From: CAVPKN01 sp963832835 | Lineage (GTDB): Bacteria > Chlamydiota > Chlamydiia > Chlamydiales > JAAKFR01 | Length of the DNA: 64,000 nucleotides | Direction: 5' to 3' | NCBI GenBank assembly: GCA_963832835.1 | Contig: CAWHVD010000001.1 | Span: 1,984,001 to 2,048,000 of the forward strand | The notes under the pieces: generated by a model | What the model was told of the DNA's origin: nothing | Database searches by the model: none | The model's input: the letters and a program-made list of their open reading frames with translations, nothing else | Part shown: one piece after another, positions 44,585-51,485 of the stretch | Layout: each line of letters opens with the position of its first letter | Position numbering within the stretch: the stretch's first letter is position 1 | Position numbers and translations under genes: made by a program

Positions 44585-45424
44585 ATGCTAATCGATCCTA
44601 AGCAAGAAGATAAAATAATCACAAGCTTTTTAGAATCAATTGGACCTTGGTCTCAACACCTGATTATCGGTGGTGGATATGCGCCAATCATCTATAAGCT
44701 TTATCTCGCCCAATCGGACAATAGCAACCCACCGGTGAGCACACGCGATATTGATTCTCTGATCGCACGCAAAATTGTTCACATGCCAGATAAAAATATC
44801 TCAGAACACCTGAAAGAAAACGGCTTTTCAAAGATACGAAAAGATTACGAACATCCCGCTACAGAAGCCTATATCAAAGAAATTGCAGGTATCGAAGTCG
44901 AGGTGGAATTTTTGACGGATGCACATCGTGAAGGAATCAATAAAAATGTCACCATTGCCGGCATTGTTGCCCAACCTCTACGTTATCTCGAACTCAGCCT
45001 GCAAGAGCCAAAAGTGTATAAAACCTCATCCAATCATGTTGGTTTAGTGGTCGCCCCCGAGGCGTGGATTTTCCATAAAGGTTTAACATTTCCTAAACGG
45101 TCTGACAAAGTCAAACAATGTAAGGATCTTTACGGTATTTGGTATGTCGCTACTCAGCTGGAGGCTTTTTCCGATGAAGCTATTTCGAAATTACCCAATC
45201 TCATACAAAAACGACCCTCAAAATGGACAAAAACATTTCAGGACAATCTCATTGAATGGATAGAAGAGGCTTCCCCACAAGATTGGTCCAGACTTGAGGC
45301 TCAAGATCCATTCGGTGAACTGAGAAGACTGCGATTTGAGCAATTAGTGCAGAGCATTACACATCAAGTGTCAGTTCACAATCGTAGGACCCATGGACCA
45401 ACAGTGGACCAAAAGGCCACATGA
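44585..45424 (+). CDS. AbiEii/GSU-type nucleotidyltransferase, putative toxin, island 3
   Basis: 279 residues. LIIGGGYAPIIYKLYLAQ near residue 26 and VSTRDIDSLIA near residue 53 give the GG...DxD nucleotidyltransferase site, and VEVEFL near residue 103 adds the third acid. APEAWIFHKGLTFPKR and QCKDLYGIWYV match the helical second half of AbiEii-like toxins. Unlike the island-2 toxin, the frame is intact. It is the last gene before the att core at 45532. Confidence 0.7.
   Translation: MLIDPKQEDKIITSFLESIGPWSQHLIIGGGYAPIIYKLYLAQSDNSNPPVSTRDIDSLIARKIVHMPDKNISEHLKENGFSKIRKDYEHPATEAYIKEIAGIEVEVEFLTDAHREGINKNVTIAGIVAQPLRYLELSLQEPKVYKTSSNHVGLVVAPEAWIFHKGLTFPKRSDKVKQCKDLYGIWYVATQLEAFSDEAISKLPNLIQKRPSKWTKTFQDNLIEWIEEASPQDWSRLEAQDPFGELRRLRFEQLVQSITHQVSVHNRRTHGPTVDQKAT
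45395..45411 (+). promoter_or_regulatory. Putative arm-type sites at the right end of the fused island
   Basis: GGACCA at 45395 and 45406, with the 11-bp spacing of the other arm pairs but a different hexamer from the GGTGCA at the left end of island 3. It lies within the last codons of the toxin gene. Confidence 0.4.
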
Positions 45425-45765
45425 AATGCCCTCAAATTGCAACAATTCTCGTTAGATTAAAATCCCAGCTTACCTCTACAATGCTCGCCGTCAGTTACTA
45501 TAAATTGCTGTAGGGTGACGGAGTGCAAGCCACTCATAACCCGTCGGTCCCTGGTTCAAATCCAGGTTGCCCCACTCTTTATTCTTAACGACTTAGCTCC
45601 TATTTGCACCTCCTGAAATGGTGTGTTTGTCAGATTTCTGTCAGAGTATCTTACAACTTAAGTTGATCGAATCCAATCTGATTTTTGATGATTCTTTAGA
45701 TTTGCGACCTTGACGTCCCTGCTTATGGAGAAGTAAAATGATCACCACTTTTTATAAAGGTAGAA
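45425..45765. other. Right end of the island array
   Basis: 341 bp without a gene, containing the fourth att core (45532-45576). The 189 bp after the core hold TTTGCACC and GGTGTG, which may be decayed arm motifs of a further island. I see no integrase following this copy. Confidence 0.6.
45532..45576 (+). repeat. att core, copy 4 (tRNA-Met 3' half)
   Basis: A 45-nt exact copy of tRNA positions from one base before the anticodon loop through 2 nt past the gene end. It closes the array on the right. Confidence 0.93.
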
Positions 45766-47142
45766 ATGATGTCTAAAATGCATGCTGATGAGTTCCACAT
45801 CGATCAGCCGCTTGTACAAAAACTCATTGCACAACAATTTCCCGAATGGACAAATTTAGGGCTTAATCCTGTCCCTACTGCAGGCACTGACCATGCTCTT
45901 TACATGCTTGGCAAGGAGATGGTCATACGACTGCCAAAGATTGGTTGGGCAGTAGAAAATGTGGATAAGGAATATTTTTGGCTACCTAAGCTCGCCCCTT
46001 TTTTACCCACGTCGATTCCTATCCCATTAGCCAAAGGTCAACCAACAAACGAATATCCCTATCCATGGTCCATTTATTGCTGGCTTGAGGGAAGCAACCC
46101 GAAGGTTGATGCACTTCAACATCCAATTGCCTTAGCGCATGAGCTTGCTGCTTTTATTCGTGCCCTACACGCAATAGATCTTCCTGATGGCCCATCTTCT
46201 AGCCGAGGTGTGCCTTTAATTGAAAAAGATCATGAGACCCGGCAAGCCCTGGCAATATTAGAAGGGATGATCGATGACAAGTTAGTGACACAAATCTGGG
46301 AAAAAATTCTGAAAGTCCCTTCATGGTCAAGTCCCCCTGTCTGGATACATAGCGACCTTTCACCAGGTAATCTCTTATTAATCAATAATCATCTCAGTGC
46401 AGTCATCGATTTCGGCATGTTAGGGATCGGTGACCCTGCATGCGATCTTATTATTGCATGGAATCTTTTACCTTCCTATACGCGGGCCATCTTCCGCTCT
46501 GCTCTACAAGTTGACGATGCCATGTGGATAAGAGGAAAAGGCTGGGCTCTATCTAATGCTCTTATTGCCCTCCCCTATTACAAGGATACAAACCCAACCC
46601 TTGCCGATAATGCCCGACATGTCATTTCAGAATTGGTTGAAGATAACAAAAAAGAGGACGTGCTCTTTTATTTCTCTCACGCCCAAGAAAATCAAAAACA
46701 ACTCATCCATGAATGGTTAGCGCAAAAATATATCCGAGAATGGATTCATGGAAAAGGTCTCAATAATACTTTGAACGGTTTAGAAAACTTTTTTCAAGGA
46801 ACTTCAGATACCACTTATTGGATCGGCTACGACTATAATATCCCCTTCGCCTTTCTCATTACCTCTTTTGATAGCGCTGACACGATCACACTCGATCTTT
46901 TTATTTGTGATCCCTACTACCTTGGCAAAGGACTAGCTGTCCCTATGATTCGAGATTTTCTCCTCAGTCAATTCCCAAATGTAAAAAAAATTTTGATAGA
47001 CCCAGAAACTACCAACACAAGAGCTATCCACGTTTATGAAAAAGTAGGTTTTAAAATTATTGGGGAATTTATTGCGAGTTGGCACCCAGTACCTCACTAT
47101 CAAATGTTACTCGAAATGAAAGATGTGTTGAATTCTCATTAA
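45766..47142 (+). CDS. Fusion protein: aminoglycoside phosphotransferase-like plus AAC(6')-like acetyltransferase
   Basis: 458 residues. Residues ~1-295 are an APH-type kinase: nucleotide-binding region GTDHALYMLGKEMVIRLPK, catalytic WIHSDLSPGNLLL near residue 195 and AVIDFGMLGIGDPACDL near residue 216. Residues ~305-458 are a GNAT acetyltransferase of AAC(6') style (IHEWLAQKYIREWI, DLFICDPYYLGKGLAVPMIRDFL, RAIHVYEKVGFKIIGEF). The known staphylococcal bifunctional enzyme has the opposite order, AAC then APH. Modification of aminoglycosides is plausible but not proven. An AadA-like gene follows 14 bp later. Confidence 0.8.
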   Translation: MMSKMHADEFHIDQPLVQKLIAQQFPEWTNLGLNPVPTAGTDHALYMLGKEMVIRLPKIGWAVENVDKEYFWLPKLAPFLPTSIPIPLAKGQPTNEYPYPWSIYCWLEGSNPKVDALQHPIALAHELAAFIRALHAIDLPDGPSSSRGVPLIEKDHETRQALAILEGMIDDKLVTQIWEKILKVPSWSSPPVWIHSDLSPGNLLLINNHLSAVIDFGMLGIGDPACDLIIAWNLLPSYTRAIFRSALQVDDAMWIRGKGWALSNALIALPYYKDTNPTLADNARHVISELVEDNKKEDVLFYFSHAQENQKQLIHEWLAQKYIREWIHGKGLNNTLNGLENFFQGTSDTTYWIGYDYNIPFAFLITSFDSADTITLDLFICDPYYLGKGLAVPMIRDFLLSQFPNVKKILIDPETTNTRAIHVYEKVGFKIIGEFIASWHPVPHYQMLLEMKDVLNSH

Positions 47143-47156
47143 ATAAGCGAAAATCT

Positions 47157-47936
47157 ATGACATACAGTCACGAAATGGAACAACAACTGAAAGAGAGCCT
47201 AGAATTATTGAAAATCATATTCGGACCTGATCTTTTAGGCGTTTATCTTTTTGGCTCATCTCTGGTAGGCGGACTGCAAAAATACAGCGACATTGATTTA
47301 TTCGTTGTGACGAATCGTGTGACAACCGCAGAGGAAAAAACCAAATTAATTGCAAATCTTCTTCATATCTCTGGTATTTATATGAAGAGTTCAAAATTGC
47401 CTATTGAAATGACTATTGTTGAGAGGGCAATGATTAATCCTTGGCGGTATCCCCCTCATTTTGATTTTCAATATGGTGATTGGTTACGCCAATCTTTTGA
47501 GAAGGGCATCATTGAACCCTGGCTGACTTACGAAATGCCTGATCTTGCGCTCATTGTGACTCAAGTTTTATTAAAGCATCAAACTTTATGGGGGTTAGAA
47601 CCTGCTCAGCTATTGGCACATGTGCCTTACCATGATTTTATGAAGGCTATGCTTCATGATTTAAATAGGCTTGGCTCGGATCTTGGAACTGATACTCGAA
47701 ATGTTTTACTTACCTACGCCCGAATATGGAGTACTTTGGCTACAAATGAGATAAGATCAAAACCTGCAGCGGCAGACTGGGTCGTGAATCATTTACCTAA
47801 AGAATACCAACCTGTGATGAAGCGGGCCAAAGCGATTTGTATTGGGATAGAAAGTGAGTATTGGGATGATATTGAAGCGCTGATAAAGCCTTGCGCTGAT
47901 TTTATGGTGGATAAAATGAATGCGCAAATTTCGTGA
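47157..47936 (+). pseudogene. AadA/ANT(3'')-(9)-like adenylyltransferase, 3' end displaced by a MITE
   Basis: 259 codons. The nucleotidyltransferase site is GVYLFGSSLVGGLQKYSDIDLFVV near residue 26. The C-terminal helical domain has the AadA pattern VLLTYARIWSTLATNEIRSKPAAADWVVNHLPKEYQPVMKRA. The stop codon is inside a 115-bp MITE that starts at 47933. Removing the MITE and one 8-bp target copy would let the frame continue ~23 codons (SLINFDDPNKSIKLAEEPSA) to a TAA near 48146. The loss is short, so activity may survive. Confidence 0.8.
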
Positions 47937-48047
47937 CTATTCACGAGCCAGCAGAATCCTTAGGGCAGCCCCACTTTGTCAAGGTGGGAGTGGATAGTCA
48001 CCACAGAGAGGCTTTTAACCAAAAAGATGGATTACCTGAATAGTTAC
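47933..48047 (+). mobile_element. 115-bp MITE (family 1) with 8-bp target duplication
   Basis: Begins GTGACTATTCACG and ends CCTGAATAGTTAC, near-perfect inverted repeats. It is flanked by CAAATTTC on both sides (47925-47932 and 48048-48055). The end sequence and 8-bp duplication match IS66-family behaviour, and the inverted repeat equals the right end of the IS66-type remnant at 42199. Related copies are at 56708 and 58208. Confidence 0.9.
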
Positions 48048-48191
48048 CAAATTTCATTGATAAATTTTGATGATCCCAACAAGTCAATAAAATTAGCGGA
48101 AGAACCATCAGCGATTCCCGCTGAGCATTTTTACGGAGAGAAATAAAAATTGATTTCGTAAACTTTTGGGGAATTTTACCCAAATGTGATC

Positions 48192-49109
48192 ATGCCAACC
48201 TTTAGAAAAGATCTCGGTATTCCCAGCCTCATCACCCACCTACAACGCCTATTTTCAAAAATTCCAGATCCTCGTTCACTTAAAAAATCAGATATTTCGA
48301 TTGCAGATCATCTCATGTCGGGGGTCGCTGTTTTTGGACTAAAGTGTCCATCACTTCTCGATTACGATCGAAAGCGTACAGCCGAAGCCACTGCATATAA
48401 TTTACGCAACCTCTACATGGTCAAAAACCCACCATCCGATACCTATTTAAGAGAGAGATTAGATGAAGTGAATCCAGAAAGCGTAAGACCTGCATTCAAA
48501 AAAATGTTCTCTCTAGTGCAGCGAGGCAAGGGTTTGGAAGAGTTTGAATATCTTGATGGACACTTCTTGTTATCTGGTGATGGCACAGGACACTTTTCAT
48601 CGAATAATGTTTCATGCCCCTACTGCTGTAAGAAAAAGCACTCTAACGGCACTACCACGTATTATCATCAAATGTTTGGAGTCTGTATTGTTCATCCTGA
48701 CAAGCGAAATGTCATACCACTATGTCCAGAACCTATTCTTAACGGTGGTGGTAACGCAAAAAACGACTGTGAAAGAAACGCTTGTAAGCGTTTTCTTGAA
48801 AATTTTCGCCGAGAGCACCCACATCTCAAGGTCATTCTTATCGAAGATGGATTGAGCTCGACTGCCCCTAACATTCGTATGATTGAAGAGTATCTATCGA
48901 CAATTTTTTGCATGTTAATGATGTTGGCTTTTCTCATCGATCAAATACAGGAGATTTGCTGTCCTCTGTTTCGAAAATGCAGGTCAGCTTTATACACATA
49001 TCGAGAGCTTTGGAACAACATGAGAGTGCTTTTCCGTCGAATAAACCTGCTCAGTTGGGAGAATTTCTATGCCGTTCTTGCAGATGATGGGATTTTAAAT
49101 ACATCCTGA
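48192..49109 (+). pseudogene. IS4-like (DDE) transposase with apparent internal deletion
   Basis: 305 codons. The N-terminal two thirds are a good transposase match (LMSGVAVFGLKCPSLLDYDRKR, LSGDGTGHFSSNNVSCPYCC, YYHQMFGVCIVHPDKRNVIPL, NDCERNACKRFLENFRREHPHLKVILIEDGL). After IRMIEEY it jumps to LSTIFCMLMMLAFLIDQIQE, which in full-length relatives lies ~100 residues further on. The stretch with the catalytic Glu therefore seems deleted. Recognition of the deletion is from memory of the family. Confidence 0.7.
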
Positions 49110-49246
49110 CCAAAATGATCGCCATGCTGCTGTTTTTGATGCTTGAACTACCCAAATTTTGACATTTTATACACTGATGACCACAACACCGGTCATGCCC
49201 ATCCCTAAAACTTTCGTTCATCCATTTTTTATCTAAATTAGCCCAA

Positions 49247-49894
49247 TGGCTTTTTCAGTAAATTTTCAACGGGAATGGCTGGGGTTTATCTGACTTGACC
49301 ATCAAAGAAGCAAATCTGGGAGGGAACCCAGGGAACCACTCACTTTCTCGTATTGAGTGGGGCTTATCTCCTACTTTTGATGAGCAAGGAAAAGAGAAGG
49401 GGTTATGGTTGCCATCGGGTATTGTAATTCCGACCTTATCATCTGGTAAGGTTATCAAGCTCAAAATTCGACGACAACAATGGATAGAAGGAGATCATTT
49501 GCCCAAATATGTGGAGATCACTGGAGGTATGAAATCACCGTCCCTATTTGGAACTCATGACAAAGTCGTATTCATTGTAGAATCAGAGCTCGATGCTTTG
49601 CTGGTCAAACAAATGGCCGGAGATCTCTGTTCTTGTATGGCATTGGGAGGCGCTTCTAAAAAACCCGACAGATACTCTCACGAATTCCTACAAAAAGTAC
49701 CTCTCATCCTGTTTTCCCTAGATTTTGACCAAGCTGGGAAGCGGGCGTTTCAATTTTGGAAGCAAACCTACTCTCAACTGAAAGCATGGCCTGTACCTAC
49801 CACAAAGAGTCCTGGAGATGCATTCAAAGCTGGGCTAAACTTAAGAGAATGGATTGCCTGCGGCATACAGCAATACACAAGGAGTCAAATATGA
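49247..49894 (+). pseudogene. Toprim primase fragment (remnant of an island replication module)
   Basis: About 215 codons with no proper 5' end; the frame runs upstream (NGNGWGLSDLTIKEANLGG) without a start other than TTG 49295. FIVESELDALLVKQMAGDL and LILFSLDFDQAGKRAFQFW are Toprim motifs (Glu and DxD-type acids). Downstream it is coupled by ATGA to a paralogue of the 31042 gene, the same order as in island 2. This is a decayed member of the same island family. Confidence 0.7.
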
Positions 49895-50448
49895 AAGACC
49901 TAGAGCTCACAAAATCAAAAAAAATATCCTTTCATGTCAAAAATAGAACAGCTGAACCTGGAAAAATTAGCTGCCTCTCTGCTCAAGATGAGGAACCTAT
50001 CTCTTTATTAAATGAGTTAATGAAAGTGTGCAAAATTGAAAACGAAGATGTCCTCTTAGAAATGCTGGGAGCTGCCACCAGCGGAATGCCAACTAAAAAT
50101 GACCTTGCGCTCACCTTGAACGTCACAGCTCAAGTATTGGCTGAAAATCGACCTGAGGACCTCCATGAATCTTCCCTGTGCTTACAGGCAAATAATCTAT
50201 TTCTGCAAGGGATGCATTATCTCGGCCAAGCTAATAGATCAGATCCTCCTATTGCCGAATTTTATCTCAATAGCTCAATCAAGCTCTTGCGTTTGCACAA
50301 TGAGACCCTTCAAACTTTGTACCGCTATCGACGAAAAGCCGAGCAAACTGTAATTGTCCAACACGTCAATGTTCATGGTGGGGGTCAAGCGATTGTAGGA
50401 AGCGTCAAGACAGGGGGTGTATTAAAAAATGGGGAACCCCATGGATAA
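49891..50448 (+). CDS. Paralogue of the island-2 protein preceding the HGG gene
   Basis: 185 residues with an AAGGAG site. It shares the helical block and LNSSIKLLRLHNETLQTLYRYRRKAEQTVIVQHVNV with 31042-31761 and ends in a Gly-rich GGGQAIVGSVKTGGVLKNG. Function unknown. Its last codons overlap the HGG-motif gene. Confidence 0.6.
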   Translation: MKDLELTKSKKISFHVKNRTAEPGKISCLSAQDEEPISLLNELMKVCKIENEDVLLEMLGAATSGMPTKNDLALTLNVTAQVLAENRPEDLHESSLCLQANNLFLQGMHYLGQANRSDPPIAEFYLNSSIKLLRLHNETLQTLYRYRRKAEQTVIVQHVNVHGGGQAIVGSVKTGGVLKNGEPHG

Positions 50449-50632
50449 ACCGATTTGTGGTGCCAAAGCCCGCAGCAATAGAGGCTCCCCTTGTAAGCTA
50501 CCGCCTATGGAAAATGGGCGCTGCCGCTTTCATGGTGGCATGACTCCTATTAAACATGGCCGATACTCAAAAAAAATGATTATAGAAAGAAAAGCTATGA
50601 AAGAATACATCCACAGATGGTTACATTTATGA
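50441..50632 (+). CDS. HGG-motif small protein (relative of 31620-31859)
   Basis: 63 residues: CGAKARSNRGSPCKLPPMENGRCRFHGGMTPIKHGRYS. It keeps the Cys and HGG residues but lacks the TGPKT continuation. It is the last recognisable gene of the remnant island. Confidence 0.65.
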   Translation: MDKPICGAKARSNRGSPCKLPPMENGRCRFHGGMTPIKHGRYSKKMIIERKAMKEYIHRWLHL

Positions 50633-50664
50633 AGAATTCATAAATATCTAATGCTTTTCATATG

Positions 50665-51024
50665 TCAAAAATTGGCTGTTGGCAAATTTTCGACATATGA
50701 AATATCATTCGTAGCGCATAAAGAACACCAAACATAGCTTTTCTGGCCTTGATTGAGCGTATCGAAAAATCCTCGTATGTCTGCATCGAGCACCCAATTC
50801 ACTCCACGACATGTTTGCACCAGAGAAAAAAGTATTGCACCAGCCTCTCCTCCTTCAGGACTACCAAAAAACAGCCAATTCCTACGCCCAATCGCTAGAG
50901 GCCGCACCGCTCTTTCAGCTACGTTGTTGTCCAGACGAGCAAAGGGATGTTGGGTATAGTTTTTCATGTATGGTTGGCTCTTAGAAGCCGTGTAATACAT
51001 TGTCTGGCTTTTTGCTTCGCACAA
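50665..51024 (-). pseudogene. Chimeric fragment: IS66 TnpC piece joined to a reverse-transcriptase piece
   Basis: The minus-strand frame contains YMKNYTQHPFARLDNNVAERAVRPLAIGRRNWLFFGSPEGGEAGA..VQTCRG, nearly identical to the intact IS66 copy. It is followed without a break by VNWVLDADIRGFFDTLNQ, which matches RT motif 3/A (DADIRGFFD). The join is not the splice site of the intact intron, so it is a rearranged scar and not a gene. Confidence 0.75.
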
Positions 51025-51165
51025 TATAGTGGGGCAGGAGAATCAATCATAATGACCTCCATTACCAAGGACCCCGAAGAGAACCATGGAGAGCTCTTTG
51101 ACTACTTTTGCTAAGAACTTGCTGAACGAGAAAAAAATGTGTTGACCAGAAGCGCAATTAGAGAA

Positions 51166-51324
51166 CCATTTCCAGAAAATAAAGTCACAAATTGGCACTG
51201 TATAACACGCCATTTTTGAACGATCCTTTCTTGCTTAGGTGCAAAAACATAGGCTTCGAAACGATCATCCAAATCTGTCATGTTACCCAGTACCACTTCA
51301 TGGCTTTATTTTCTGGAAATGGTA
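51166..51324 (-). mobile_element. MITE family 2, about 159 bp
   Basis: Terminal inverted repeats ACCATTTCCAGAAAATAAAG and CTTTATTTTCTGGAAATGGT. The interior is the reverse complement of the copy nested at 58305-58465. No transposase gene. A frame of ~40 codons (MTDLDDRFEAYVFAPKQERI) reads across it on the minus strand. Confidence 0.8.
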
Positions 51325-51485
51325 TTAATGGATACATTAAAGGATCTGATAGAAGAGATGGTCATGGATCTGCAGTGCAGGCTGTGCAAAGACAAAATAA
51401 AACGCAACACTATGCGAGTCAGGATTCAAGTAAATGAATCTTATTATGGGATAGCTTTTGTTTTAATTTTTCGACCCTCCTCTAC

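Larger units (their letters stand above)
50633..51485. other. Mobile-element graveyard between the remnant island and the ATPase gene
   Basis: 850 bp without an intact gene. It holds a minus-strand frame (50665-51024) mixing IS66 TnpC and reverse-transcriptase fragments, a family-2 MITE (51166-51324), and ~150 bp of AT-rich sequence before the ATPase stop in which I see nothing definite. Confidence 0.65.

Noticed and set aside
25868..45576. Three additional tRNA-Met genes
   Set aside because: Only the 3' half is present at 25868, 34124 and 45532; the upstream sequence gives no acceptor or D-arm pairing, so these are attachment-site copies.
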